Shown: positions 10,616-20,042, numbered from the stretch's first letter. The stretch: DNA of 64,000 nucleotides from Streptococcus sp. 2342 (GCF_013276795.1 NZ_VMLR01000002.1:140645-204644); one strand, 5' to 3'. Made by a program: numbers and translations. Notes: generated by a model from the sequence alone, not told the origin.

Positions 10616-11839
10616 TTATTTAATTTGTTTTAATACAACCTTTTTCCGTTTGAATGGGACTTTTCCACTCTTTTCTTCAGCTAGATTTGTCTGGTAACTC
10701 ATCGATAAAAGCAAGCCAACACCGATCAAGTTACTGATAATAGCCGATCCCCCTTGCGAAATAAAAGGCAGTGGAATCCCGGTCAAAGGAAGCAAGCCCG
10801 TCACAGCACCGATATTTTCAAAGATGTGGAAGAGCAACATCATAATCAAACCTGTGGAAATATAGGTGTAGAACTGGTTATTTGATTTGAGAGTAATCTT
10901 CAACATACGATAAATCAACATGAGATAAAGGGCGATAACAAGGACAGAGCCAATAAAGCCAAAATCTTCTGCAATAACCGTAAAAATCATGTCTGACTCT
11001 CGAACTGGGATAAGCAGATTCGAAGCATTAAATCCCTGACCAAATAAGCCACCACTCCCAATGGCAATCTGCCCTTGAGCCTGCTGGTAAGTCGTTGTTT
11101 GGGCAAACTCAAAGGGATTGAGCCAAGCCAAGATCCGATTGATTTGGTAGGTCGGCATTCCAATCTGGTGAAGAAAAGCTCGTCCGTCCTTGCTAATAAA
11201 GATGGCTAAGAAACCAGCAACTCCTGTTACAGCAGTCACAAATACTGGGATAATAATTTTCCAAGAAACCCCTGATAATAAAACGATTCCTGAGAAAATG
11301 GCTACAAAAACCAAAGCCGTCCCTAAGTCACTTTGAAGTGCTAAAAGAACTAGGACTGGAATAGTAAAGAGAATCATCCAAAAAATTAACAAAAAGTCCA
11401 GCGGAACCGTGCGTCTCCATTCCTTATGTTTTTTGGTAAATTGGACAATGACACGAGCCAACATGAGGATATAGGATATCTTCATAAATTCTGACGGCTG
11501 GAACAAGGTGATACCATTTACCGATACCCAGTTTTTGGCACCCGTTGATGCAACTAAGCTTGGATTATAAAAGACAATCGGCAAGACCATAAGTCCCAAG
11601 CCTAAAATATACAGAAAGGGAGTCACTTTCCAAAGAAATTCTGTATTAAAGAGCATGACGATAAAACCAATCACAAGCCCCAAGGTGATCCAGGCGACCT
11701 GCTGCCCTAAAATGGGCAGAATATTATTTGGATAATCATGACTAACGGCTATATAGATAGCCACCACACCGATGACCAGTAGAAAAAATACTGGCAAGAG
11801 CAAACTATAATCGACTCTAGAGTCGAGAGAACGTTTCAT
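10616..11839 (-). CDS. rodA: Peptidoglycan polymerase RodA (SEDS family)
   Basis: RodA polymerises lipid II into glycan strands in partnership with a class B PBP during peripheral growth. The 407-residue product has about ten membrane segments and typical SEDS features, including QPSEFMKI after TM3-4, the large loop with LNPFEFAQTT..QGQIAIGSGGLFGQGFN, and the C-terminal GIPLPFISQGGSAI. The start MKRSLDSRVDYSLL at 11839 (AAGG 9 bp upstream) is preferred over one nine codons earlier. It lies 36 bp after dinG. FtsW is the other SEDS paralogue and is excluded mainly by family resemblance and context. Confidence 0.9.
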   Translation of the reverse strand: MKRSLDSRVDYSLLLPVFFLLVIGVVAIYIAVSHDYPNNILPILGQQVAWITLGLVIGFIVMLFNTEFLWKVTPFLYILGLGLMVLPIVFYNPSLVASTGAKNWVSVNGITLFQPSEFMKISYILMLARVIVQFTKKHKEWRRTVPLDFLLIFWMILFTIPVLVLLALQSDLGTALVFVAIFSGIVLLSGVSWKIIIPVFVTAVTGVAGFLAIFISKDGRAFLHQIGMPTYQINRILAWLNPFEFAQTTTYQQAQGQIAIGSGGLFGQGFNASNLLIPVRESDMIFTVIAEDFGFIGSVLVIALYLMLIYRMLKITLKSNNQFYTYISTGLIMMLLFHIFENIGAVTGLLPLTGIPLPFISQGGSAIISNLIGVGLLLSMSYQTNLAEEKSGKVPFKRKKVVLKQIK

Positions 11840-11875
11840 ATACACTAACCTTATACTTTCATACAATACTATTTA

Positions 11876-14326
11876 TCAAAGTTCATTTAAAAAATTATCA
11901 ACAGCTTCATCAACTTCGGATCGAGAGACGGTTTTAACAGTCGCTTCTTTTGCTAGAGAAGTCACTATTTGCTTACCATATCGTTTTCCGACAATTCTCC
12001 TATCCAAAATAAGAGTTAAGGAACGTTGGTGTTCACGTCTCATACTTCTTCCCAAAGCCTGTTTTAAACGAATAATGGCCATTGGCAATTGATAATCATA
12101 AAAGGCATTTTTCCCTTCTTGAATTAGTTCCTTATTGATCTTTTTCGTCAAGGGCTCTTGAGGATTTTGGAAAGGAAGTCTTGGTACAACTTGAATCACA
12201 AAAGGATGACTTGAAAAATCAACTCCCTCCCAGAAACTTGCTGCACCAAGCAATATTTGTTGTTCTCCTTTTTCAAAGCGTTTCTTCAGTTGATGAACAT
12301 CGCCATTTTTATACTGGGACAGATGGCTAACTGGAAGTAAATCCGATACTGCTAGAAGCATGTCTTTGGCAGTAAAGAGAGCCAAAATCGGTTGTTGGAA
12401 AGCTTGAACTCCCATCAGCAAATCAGCTACCTCCTTGGCATAGACTTCTAAGGAAGTTTCTGTTACTAGAGGAAAATCTTTGACCAAGACCACTTCTTGG
12501 TCCTGTTTTCTACGAGCTTCAATCTTGACAAATTTGGCTTCAGGATAGCCTAAAAGGTCGGCCAAAGAAACTCTCTGACTAATCTCAAGAGTAGCCGATA
12601 CTCCCAAGACTTGGCAACTCTCAGGAACTAAAGAGGACAGAAGAATACGACCTGATTTCGTAGAAGAAATCTGAATTTTCTTTTGACTCGTTTCAGTTGT
12701 TTCGAGCCAGTAATCACCTTCAGCTGTAAAATAGCGAACCAGCTCCTCAAAGCCTTCTACTTCTAATTCTGAAAAATACTGATGTAGATTTGCAAGAGAA
12801 TCTAAGATATTTTTCCTAGATTTTCCAGACTGAAATTGTTCGATCAAGTAGAGGCACTCAAAGCGAATACTTTCTAGTATTCGTTGTTGGATCTTATTTT
12901 GCTCCTCCAGTAAAGTCTTATCAAGCAAATCGACAATAGACTGGATATCGTAGGTCTCTTGAAGTAGATTTTCTAAAGCCAACAAAACTTTTTGGACTTC
13001 ATCAATAATCAGTAAACGGTCGCTGATAAATTCAGGATTATCTTCAAGTCTAGTTACAAGATAGGCATGATTGGTCACTAAAAGCTTGCAAGTCTCTGCC
13101 CTTTCTTGACTACGTTTCCAAAAATCTTCCGTCACAAATAAGCTCTGAGATGATAAATTCCCGTCATGACGAAGATCTGTTAGAAAATGTTGGTAACGGT
13201 AGAGTTGCCCGATTTCATCCAAATCTCCTGTCTCTGTCTCAGTCAGCCAGACCAAGAGTTGCATTTTAAAGCGTCTAAATAAGCGATTTTCATCATTTTC
13301 CTGCAAGGAACGATAAAAGGCATCCAACTTCAGATAATTGTGTGGTCCCTTTAAACTATGAATATCTATATGGAACACTTCCTTGAGACGTTTACCTTCT
13401 TCTTCCATGATTTGATTTTGAAGAATCTTTGTCGGAACACTAAGAACAATCTGACGATTTTCCACTTGGGATAAAGCGGGTAAGAGATAGCCATAAGTTT
13501 TCCCAATCCCTGTCGGTGCTTGAATCAGAGATACAGACTCATCTTTCAATAGCAAGCCAACCTCTTTAGCAAAACTTTCTTGTTCCTCCCTCACTTCAAG
13601 GTTCAACAGAGAAATATTTTTAGAAAAATCTTGAGATAGTTTTCGTGGCTCATTGGGAGCTGCAAGTTTCTTGAAATATAGTCCTTGAACTTGGACCAAA
13701 TCTGAAGAAGTCAGGATAGATTGGTTGCGATAAATTTCCTCAATAACCAAGTAGGACTCATATAAGAGGGCGTCAGCCATTTCCAGCAAGCGTTCCAAGA
13801 GACCTTTAGGAAGCTGGGCCATCTTTTCCCGTAAAAACAAGAGTAATTCCGCAGTGGCTTGGGCATCTGAAAGGGCTGTGTGAGCGTGTTTAAGAGGAAT
13901 TCCTAATTCTCGACACAATATCGGCAAACTATATTTTTCCAGTTCAGGGAAAAAGACCTGAGCCAATTCGACCGTGTCAACACGAGGATTTTTTAGTTCA
14001 TAGCCTTCAAAAAATAAATTTTCCGCCAAAAGATTGGCATCAAACTGAACATTATGGGCTACAAAAATCCCATCCTCCACCAAGTCAAAGATTTTTCTGG
14101 CAACTTGCGAAAAATCAGGTGCTTGCGCCAGACGTTGGTCAGTTAGCCCTGTCAATTCTTTAATATGAGCATCCAAGGGTTCATGGGGATTGACATCCGT
14201 CGTATAGTGATCGACGATTTTTCCGTCCTCAATCACGACAATTCCCACTTGGATAATTTTAGCCTTACTACCTGTGCTAGTTGCCTCTAAATCAACCACA
14301 ACATAGCGATTACCAATCGTTTTCAT
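11876..14326 (-). CDS. dinG: DinG-type exonuclease/helicase
   Basis: The 816-residue protein fuses an N-terminal DEDDh 3'-5' exonuclease domain (about 1-170; VVDLEATSTG, HNVQFDANLL, and the H-x-A-x-x-D motif HAHTALSDA) to an XPD/DinG-like superfamily 2 helicase with Walker A APTGIGKTYGY, Walker B IIDEVQ, and motif VI ALGRSMRRE. DinG of this Gram-positive type lacks the Fe-S cluster of E. coli DinG; here only one Cys is seen near the expected region, which agrees. Role: DNA repair or recombination, not precisely known. The start is inferred leaderless (see promoter). rodA follows. Confidence 0.88.
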   Translation of the reverse strand: MKTIGNRYVVVDLEATSTGSKAKIIQVGIVVIEDGKIVDHYTTDVNPHEPLDAHIKELTGLTDQRLAQAPDFSQVARKIFDLVEDGIFVAHNVQFDANLLAENLFFEGYELKNPRVDTVELAQVFFPELEKYSLPILCRELGIPLKHAHTALSDAQATAELLLFLREKMAQLPKGLLERLLEMADALLYESYLVIEEIYRNQSILTSSDLVQVQGLYFKKLAAPNEPRKLSQDFSKNISLLNLEVREEQESFAKEVGLLLKDESVSLIQAPTGIGKTYGYLLPALSQVENRQIVLSVPTKILQNQIMEEEGKRLKEVFHIDIHSLKGPHNYLKLDAFYRSLQENDENRLFRRFKMQLLVWLTETETGDLDEIGQLYRYQHFLTDLRHDGNLSSQSLFVTEDFWKRSQERAETCKLLVTNHAYLVTRLEDNPEFISDRLLIIDEVQKVLLALENLLQETYDIQSIVDLLDKTLLEEQNKIQQRILESIRFECLYLIEQFQSGKSRKNILDSLANLHQYFSELEVEGFEELVRYFTAEGDYWLETTETSQKKIQISSTKSGRILLSSLVPESCQVLGVSATLEISQRVSLADLLGYPEAKFVKIEARRKQDQEVVLVKDFPLVTETSLEVYAKEVADLLMGVQAFQQPILALFTAKDMLLAVSDLLPVSHLSQYKNGDVHQLKKRFEKGEQQILLGAASFWEGVDFSSHPFVIQVVPRLPFQNPQEPLTKKINKELIQEGKNAFYDYQLPMAIIRLKQALGRSMRREHQRSLTLILDRRIVGKRYGKQIVTSLAKEATVKTVSRSEVDEAVDNFLNEL

Positions 14327-14334
14327 TATAAAAA

Positions 14335-14343
14335 ATTATACCA
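14335..14343 (-). promoter_or_regulatory. Extended -10 promoter of dinG, near-leaderless
   Basis: TGGTATAAT on the minus strand ends 8 nt before the dinG ATG. There is no ribosome-binding site between. The -35 is weak. Confidence 0.6.
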
Positions 14344-14470
14344 AAAAAAGGGCTATTTGGCACCTGCAAACATAGGATAATTTTCAAACTCAAGAAGGTT
14401 ACTTGTGTTAAAAATCCCAGCAAACAGAGCATCCTAGACTACTTATTTTTTTTGAAAATATTGGAGAATA

Positions 14471-14513
14471 AGAAAAATTGAGAGAAGAAATATTTGCATC
14501 TTCCTTCTCTCAA
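14471..14513 (-). terminator. Terminator after the U32 gene
   Basis: Minus strand: ttgagagaag and cttctctcaa form a 10-bp stem over a loop of about 14 nt, followed by tttttctt. Between this and dinG (14344-14470) nothing further was recognised. Confidence 0.85.
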
Positions 14514-14526
14514 CGAATCATTTACT

Positions 14527-15456
14527 TTATTTAACCATGTCAGGATCGTAATCATAAAATCCTGTATCAAGGAAACGGTTTTTAGGGTGTAACTTGCGAA
14601 CTTCTTCATCTAGCAAGAAGGCTTGGTCATGGCTAAAGTTGCCCTCTTGAATCAAGCTACGCGCTTGTATAAAGAGTTTTGCAATCTCAACAAAGTTCTG
14701 ACCAGGTGTATAGAGACCTTCTAATTTCCAGTGAGTAAAACCATGCTCCACCAATTCTGTCAATTTGGTCATCAAATTGAGGTCATTGTTGGCAAAGATG
14801 TGGGTACCATGATTGTCTTCAAAAATGGAATAGTGGCTCTCTGGGTCACTTGGCTCAGCCAAGAAGAGGTCACGCTTGCGAGTCTTTTCATCATCGATAT
14901 GCGTAAAGTTATAGTAGTTTTGCAAGAGCGGACGTTTAGAATGATGGATGACACTGGCACCGTAAACCAACACTTCAGCAGGAATTTCCAAAATTTCTGG
15001 CATTTTGAAAAGTTCAGCCGATGGAATTTCACGCGCCAAAACAGCCTCAGATGCGCCAGCCTTTTGTCCCCAGAAGTTTATCTGACGACTACTAGTTACC
15101 ATGGTTGATGCATCGTAGATGGTCTTAAATGAATAACCATCGCGGTTGACTACGTAAAAGACACCTGCATCCCCAATCGTAATGTAGTCTGTCTTAATTT
15201 CTTCCAAGAAATCGAGGAAGGGCTTGATACGATCCATCATGTCTTGGTGCATGAGAGCATTGACTGCAACAATCAATTCCTTATCAGCATCATGAACCAG
15301 ATTAGCGATTTCACGCAATTGGTCATGACTAAAGGTTGTTGGCAGACGAAGGCCAAAATCTTTCTCACCGACATAGATACGGTCTACGCCAGCTTCGAGC
15401 AGTTGTTTAACTTGTTCAATACTTTCAGCAGTTGCTGTAATGATAATCTTTTCCAT
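14527..15456 (-). CDS. U32 peptidase-like protein (TrhP/YrrN type)
   Basis: A 309-residue cytosolic protein of the peptidase U32 family, starting MEKIIITATAESIEQVKQLL and containing VGEKDFGLRL and DYITIGDAGVFYV. Its length and sequence resemble B. subtilis YrrN. U32 proteins of this kind (TrhP) take part in prephenate-dependent 5-hydroxyuridine formation at position 34 of tRNA rather than proteolysis. The usual companion gene (YrrO type) is not in this window. The ATG is preceded by TATAAT and 7 nt with no ribosome-binding site, so the mRNA looks leaderless. Monocistronic with its own terminator. Confidence 0.82.
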   Translation of the reverse strand: MEKIIITATAESIEQVKQLLEAGVDRIYVGEKDFGLRLPTTFSHDQLREIANLVHDADKELIVAVNALMHQDMMDRIKPFLDFLEEIKTDYITIGDAGVFYVVNRDGYSFKTIYDASTMVTSSRQINFWGQKAGASEAVLAREIPSAELFKMPEILEIPAEVLVYGASVIHHSKRPLLQNYYNFTHIDDEKTRKRDLFLAEPSDPESHYSIFEDNHGTHIFANNDLNLMTKLTELVEHGFTHWKLEGLYTPGQNFVEIAKLFIQARSLIQEGNFSHDQAFLLDEEVRKLHPKNRFLDTGFYDYDPDMVK

Positions 15457-15463
15457 AAGAAAA

Positions 15464-15472
15464 ATTATACCA
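15464..15472 (-). promoter_or_regulatory. Extended -10 promoter of the U32 gene, leaderless
   Basis: TGGTATAAT on the minus strand, then 7 nt (ttttctt), then ATG at 15456. The predicted start of transcription coincides with the start codon. Confidence 0.65.
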
Positions 15473-15531
15473 CATTTCTGGAAAATCAGCCAAGACTTAT
15501 CAGAGTTTTACAAATAGGAATTATTTCAGGC

Positions 15532-15690
15532 TAATTTCTCAAAGTGACTTCCACTTGACTTACCAAAGTGGAAATTAGTCTAATACTCTTCAAACCACGT
15601 CAGCTTTATCTGCAACCCCAAAGCGGTGCTTTGAGCAACCTGAGGCTAGCTTCCTAGTTTGCTCTTTGTTTTTCATTGAGTATAAAACGG
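15532..15690. repeat. RUP-like repeat, copy B, split by a BOX
   Basis: 15532-15582 matches the inverted right end of copy A (taacttttcaaagtaacttcc...ggaaattagtcta). The match resumes with aaaacggattttt right after the BOX. The repeat was therefore a target into which the BOX went. From about 15690 to 15880 I see no gene and no recognised element. Confidence 0.7.
15583..15683 (+). repeat. BOX element (A-C, no boxB), nested
   Basis: Starts atactcttcaaaccacg and ends tttttcattgagtat. Compared with the other copies it lacks 12 bp (cgaaaatctctt) between two ctctt repeats in boxA and has no boxB. It sits inside the RUP-like copy B. Confidence 0.85.
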
Positions 15691-15880
15691 ATTTTTATAA
15701 GAATAACTAGATGAAAGGCAAACCCAAAAGCATGAGAGAGCTTGCCAGTAACAATGATTTTGTATGCTATCCATAAATAGCAAACATCTCAAGCTCCATT
15801 AATCTTCAAAACATCATAGATAAAATCTAGTCCAAAATTTAAGCAATTGATGCTATAGAATTTATATATTGTTATAAATT

Positions 15881-15920
15881 TCTAGTCGTTTTGTTGTTAT
15901 AGTAACAAAAACGACCTAGA
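15881..15920. repeat. Long imperfect inverted repeat
   Basis: tctagtcgttttgtt pairs with aacaaaaacgacctaga around gttatagt. It partly overlaps the left arm of the adjoining terminator. It may be a second terminator or the end of a small element. Confidence 0.5.
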
Positions 15921-15958
15921 AAAACGAGTATCTCCATCTACGGAAATACTCGTTTTTT
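15917..15958 (-). terminator. Terminator of the ABC ATPase-permease operon
   Basis: aaaacgagtat and atactcgtttt pair over a loop of about 17 nt. T-runs lie on both strands. It is about 30 bp past the permease stop codon. Confidence 0.8.
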
Positions 15959-15987
15959 GATAGTTAGAAGTGTTTTTTTGCTCAGCT

Positions 15988-17667
15988 TCATTTCTTTTTA
16001 TAAAATGTATCAAGCAAACGACCAACTATCTCATCTTTTTCTATTTCTGTCAATATGCGTGACAGGTAGTAATGATAGCTAAATATAGCAAGAGCAAGCA
16101 AGAGGATAAGAACTCCTACTCCCAAGCTGATGGCAAGGACAGGGGCGAGAGACCGAACCAAGAATAAGCTCCCTATTACAAAGGCCATTAAGATTGCACT
16201 ATAAATAAAAATCAAAACAATTGCGACTATACGATTTGAACGGTTCACCAGGTCCGTAATGTTACTCCAATTTGTTGACAAATTTTTCACGTCCTTAAGG
16301 TAATGGTGGCAAGAAAGGATGACACTGGCAAGGATCCAGACTACAAGAAGATAAATCATCGAAAGGATGGGCAAGCCTAGATATAGAGAAAGGCCAAGTA
16401 AAGTCAGAACTGGTAAAAAAGACTGGACAGCAAATATAATCCAAAATTTCACTTTCACATAACGAGCAAAGTCAAAGGGTAAACTCTTAAGAAAATCAAC
16501 ATTTTCCCTCTCCAAGGACAAGGCAATTGAATGCAGGCTGGTGATATTGTTATTGACAACTGCTATAAAGAGAGCTATAAAAAACAAGGGTAACCAGTAT
16601 GGAGGATGAATATCTGGAACTATCTGAGAATCTCGAATTTTGGAAATCAGACCGATCATCATGAGATAAGGAAGAAAAGCACTTGTAAAAAGCACTGTAA
16701 TCACGCCAGTTCCCTGTCCCAAGAGGGTGAGGTGGTAGCGTAAAACCATACGGAAAAAGCCCTTTTTATTAGTAGTTGAAATTCTCTCCTTATTGCGACG
16801 TTCTTTCTTGACCTTCTCCTCACTGTTAAGCAGAATCACGTCATAAAAATGAGGAAGAACCTTCTTTTTGGTCAGGTAAAGTAGGAAGAGAGTTAGTCCT
16901 ATCCAAGCGAGTAGACCCAAGATGGCTTCTGTCGAAAAAGGAGCCACTGCTATTTTGTAAAAGATATGAAGAGGATAAAGGAGAAATGGAATGTCTCTAA
17001 CTTTGTCAACAATACTTCCAAAAGTCGACTGTAGAAAGAGGACAAATATTAAAGGTATGAGAACTCCTATCCCAATCATCACATTCGCAAAAATAGACTG
17101 ATACTTTCTGAAGACCGTAGTCTGAGCCAAGAAATGTACTGCCACTACCATCACTAAAGTAACAGAGACAAATAATAAGGCCAAGGACAGCAGCATCAAA
17201 GGCAAGCCCAGCCAAAGAGAAGGAGCTAGCCTAATATAGAGGACTAGAAAATAAGCTAGGATTGGCACAATTCCAGCTAGAGCTGGCAAGAGAACAGACA
17301 GTCCTTTAGCAATTATAATCTCTGATTCTTTAAAGGCATAGGGCCTATACGATGCCAAGTCCTTACTCTCATAAAAGACATTGTAAAATGCAGTGAAAGA
17401 AGTTGAAAAGGCAAGCACCAGTAAAATAGCAACCATGCTACTAAAAAAACTTGGCATTTCCTCAAAAGGAAAACGAAAGGCTATATTTATAAACATGAAA
17501 AGCATCAAGAGACTAGAAAAAATGTAAGAACTTAGGATTCTAGCGGAAACATTTACTTTTTTCCCAGGATTCTTAGCCTGCTTCTTTCGTAGGTTAGCCA
17601 GATTCGCTTCTTGAGATGAATAGAGGATATTGATATCAACTAATTTTTTAATGACCTTGAGACGCAT
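15988..17667 (-). CDS. ABC transporter permease
   Basis: A 559-residue integral membrane protein with about 12 predicted membrane segments and a charged cytoplasmic stretch near residues 290-310 (EEKVKKERRNKERI). It resembles large permeases paired with single-domain ATPases in Firmicutes. The start MRLKVIKKLVD at 17667 has GGAGG 6 bp upstream and overlaps the end of the ATPase gene by 20 bp, so the two are translationally coupled. The substrate is unknown. No binding protein is nearby, which favours export or lipid/peptide handling, but that is inference. Confidence 0.82.
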   Translation of the reverse strand: MRLKVIKKLVDINILYSSQEANLANLRKKQAKNPGKKVNVSARILSSYIFSSLLMLFMFINIAFRFPFEEMPSFFSSMVAILLVLAFSTSFTAFYNVFYESKDLASYRPYAFKESEIIIAKGLSVLLPALAGIVPILAYFLVLYIRLAPSLWLGLPLMLLSLALLFVSVTLVMVVAVHFLAQTTVFRKYQSIFANVMIGIGVLIPLIFVLFLQSTFGSIVDKVRDIPFLLYPLHIFYKIAVAPFSTEAILGLLAWIGLTLFLLYLTKKKVLPHFYDVILLNSEEKVKKERRNKERISTTNKKGFFRMVLRYHLTLLGQGTGVITVLFTSAFLPYLMMIGLISKIRDSQIVPDIHPPYWLPLFFIALFIAVVNNNITSLHSIALSLERENVDFLKSLPFDFARYVKVKFWIIFAVQSFLPVLTLLGLSLYLGLPILSMIYLLVVWILASVILSCHHYLKDVKNLSTNWSNITDLVNRSNRIVAIVLIFIYSAILMAFVIGSLFLVRSLAPVLAISLGVGVLILLLALAIFSYHYYLSRILTEIEKDEIVGRLLDTFYKKK

Positions 17668-18397
17668 CTGAAACCTCCTCTTTTCTACCAGCAAGGCTAA
17701 GGTAGATACTTTCCAAAGACTGGTCTGGGTGGTCTTTTCTCAAGTCCTCTACACTACCACAATAAATCAAATGCCCCTTTTTCAAAATGGCAATCCGATC
17801 ACAGACTTGCTCTGCCACCTCTAGGACATGGGTTGAAAACAAGACCGTCTTGCCTTTTTGCGCATGCTCCTTCATCATCTGCTTCAAATCAAAGGCAGCC
17901 TGGGGATCCAAACCAGTCAAGGGTTCGTCCAAGACCCAAATATCAGGATCAGACAAGAGTGCCCCAATGACAAAGACTTTCTGACGCATTCCGTGAGAAA
18001 GGGTTTCAATAACCTGATAACGATTTTCAGCAAAATCAAAAACACTCAATAGCCTAGCTAGACTAGCCTCCAAGTCAGAGCTAGTCAGATCATAGGATGA
18101 GGCGATCAATTCCCAAAATTCATTGGCCGTTAAGCGTAAAAACAAGTCAGGCGAGTCTGCTACGTAGCCAATCTTTCGTTTAATAGCCAAGCGATTTTCC
18201 GATAACTCCTGACCGTCTACCAAAATACGACCACTGCTGGGTGAAATGATACTGACTAGGGATTTTATAGTGGTCGATTTTCCAGCACCATTATGACCAA
18301 TCAAGCCCATAATCTCCCCATTTTCAATCTGCAAATTGAGATTGCTCAAAGCCTCTTTATCACCATACAACTTACTAACATTTTGAAATTCAATCAT
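17648..18397 (-). CDS. ABC transporter ATP-binding protein
   Basis: A 249-residue nucleotide-binding subunit with Walker A GHNGAGKST, Q-loop region VADSPDLFLR, signature variant LSHGMRQK, Walker B WVLDEP and H-loop STHVLEVAEQ. The signature reads LSHGMRQ rather than LSGGQ, common in ABC-2 type drug or lantibiotic-resistance ATPases. The start MIEFQNVSKLYGD at 18397 has AGGAG 7 bp upstream; the longer reading starts within the leader. It is first in a two-gene operon with the permease. A TATAAT lies at 18432-18437. Substrate unknown. Confidence 0.9.
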   Translation of the reverse strand: MIEFQNVSKLYGDKEALSNLNLQIENGEIMGLIGHNGAGKSTTIKSLVSIISPSSGRILVDGQELSENRLAIKRKIGYVADSPDLFLRLTANEFWELIASSYDLTSSDLEASLARLLSVFDFAENRYQVIETLSHGMRQKVFVIGALLSDPDIWVLDEPLTGLDPQAAFDLKQMMKEHAQKGKTVLFSTHVLEVAEQVCDRIAILKKGHLIYCGSVEDLRKDHPDQSLESIYLSLAGRKEEVSDASQGH

Positions 18398-18505
18398 GGG
18401 ATGACTCCTATCTTTATCTATATTACATACTATTATACTAGCACTTTGATACAAAAAAATCAATACTTTATTTTAAGTAGTTAAAATAGTTTCCTTCTAT
18501 CTTAC

Positions 18506-18542
18506 GCAAACGTTTGCCCTAAGAGATACTTTATGATAGAAT
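18506..18542 (+). promoter_or_regulatory. cre-like site and promoter of the amylase gene
   Basis: The 12-bp palindrome GCAAACGTTTGC (18506-18517) fits the core of a CcpA cre site, with only the outermost bases deviating. It overlaps a TTGCCC -35 (18514-18519), which is 17 bp from a TAGAAT -10 (18537-18542). This position predicts catabolite repression by CcpA. Confidence 0.75.
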
Positions 18543-18575
18543 AAAGAACAAGATTGACAAGTAAGAGGAAACATC

Positions 18576-20030
18576 ATGCAAAATCAAACACTCATGCAAT
18601 ACTTTGAATGGTATCTGCCCCACGACGGTCAGCACTGGACGCGTCTGGCTGAAGATGCTCCACACCTAGCTAATCTCGGCATCAGTCATGTCTGGATGCC
18701 ACCAGCTTTTAAGGCGACCAATGAAAAAGATGTCGGCTATGGGGTCTATGACCTATTTGACCTAGGAGAGTTTAACCAAAAAGGAACTGTCCGCACCAAG
18801 TATGGTTTTAAAGAAGACTATCTTCAAGCCATTCAAGCCCTAAAAGCACAGGGAATCCAGCCTATGGCCGATGTGGTACTCAACCACAAGGCTGCGGCCG
18901 ATCATATGGAAGCCTTTCAAGTTATCGAAGTGGATCCGGTTGACCGTACAGTTGAACTTGGGGAACCTTTCACCATCAATGGCTGGACTAGCTTTACCTT
19001 TGATGGTCGCCAAGATACCTACAATGACTTCCACTGGCACTGGTACCACTTCACAGGTACAGACTATGATGCCAAACGCCGTAAATCCGGGATTTACCTC
19101 ATCCAAGGGGACAACAAGGGCTGGGCCAACGAGGAATTGGTCGATAATGAAAACGGTAACTACGACTACCTCATGTATGCCGACCTAGACTTTAAACATC
19201 CTGAAGTTATCCAAAATATCTATGACTGGGCTGACTGGTTCATGGAAACGACTGGTGTAGCTGGTTTCCGCTTGGATGCTGTCAAACATATCGATTCTTT
19301 CTTTATGCGCAATTTCATCCGCGATATGAAGGAAAAATACGGTGAGGATTTCTATGTTTTTGGTGAATTTTGGAACCCAGACAAGGAAGCCAATCTGGAC
19401 TATCTCGAAAAAACGGAAGAACGCTTTGACCTTGTCGATGTTCGTCTCCACCAGAATCTCTTTGATGCTAGCCGAGCAGGTTCCAGCTATGACCTTCGTG
19501 GCATTTTCACAGATAGCCTGGTTGAACTCAAGCCTGACAAGGCGGTGACTTTTGTCGACAACCACGATACCCAACGAGGTCAGGCTCTTGAGTCTACCGT
19601 TGAAGAATGGTTCAAACCAGTAGCCTATGCCCTCATTCTGTTACGCCAAAATGGCCTTCCATGTGTCTTTTACGGAGACTACTATGGGATTTCAGGGCGA
19701 TATGCTCAAGAAGATTTCAAAGAAGTCCTTGACCGCCTCCTAACCATCCGAAAAGATTTGGCCTATGGAGAGCAAACAGACTACTTTGATGATGCTAACT
19801 GTATCGGTTGGGTACGTTCAGGCGCTGAAAATCAAGCCCCAATCACAGTTCTTATCTCAAATGACCAAGAAAACAGTAAGTCAATGTTTGTCGGCCAAGA
19901 ATGGGCTAACCAAACCTTTGTAGATTTACTTGGAAATCACCAAGGTCAAGTTACAATTGATGAGGAAGGTTATGGACAATTCCCAGTCTCAGCTAGATCC
20001 GTAAGTGTCTGGGCAGCCAATGCAATCTAA
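18576..20030 (+). CDS. amyS: Intracellular alpha-amylase (GH13)
   Basis: A 484-residue glucan hydrolase of the GH13 bacterial alpha-amylase group that cleaves alpha-1,4 links. No signal peptide is present (MQNQTLMQYFEWYLP), so it acts in the cytoplasm, probably on glycogen or imported maltodextrins. The catalytic triad is visible: D234 in FRLDAVKH, E264 in FGEFW and D331 in FVDNHD. Also seen are the conserved DVVLNHK and VWMPPAFK. GAGGA precedes the ATG, and a cre site overlaps the promoter. It is flanked by a terminator and a BOX. The symbol follows common usage for the cytoplasmic streptococcal enzyme. Confidence 0.92.
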   Translation: MQNQTLMQYFEWYLPHDGQHWTRLAEDAPHLANLGISHVWMPPAFKATNEKDVGYGVYDLFDLGEFNQKGTVRTKYGFKEDYLQAIQALKAQGIQPMADVVLNHKAAADHMEAFQVIEVDPVDRTVELGEPFTINGWTSFTFDGRQDTYNDFHWHWYHFTGTDYDAKRRKSGIYLIQGDNKGWANEELVDNENGNYDYLMYADLDFKHPEVIQNIYDWADWFMETTGVAGFRLDAVKHIDSFFMRNFIRDMKEKYGEDFYVFGEFWNPDKEANLDYLEKTEERFDLVDVRLHQNLFDASRAGSSYDLRGIFTDSLVELKPDKAVTFVDNHDTQRGQALESTVEEWFKPVAYALILLRQNGLPCVFYGDYYGISGRYAQEDFKEVLDRLLTIRKDLAYGEQTDYFDDANCIGWVRSGAENQAPITVLISNDQENSKSMFVGQEWANQTFVDLLGNHQGQVTIDEEGYGQFPVSARSVSVWAANAI

Positions 20031-20042
20031 TTGCCAATGATT

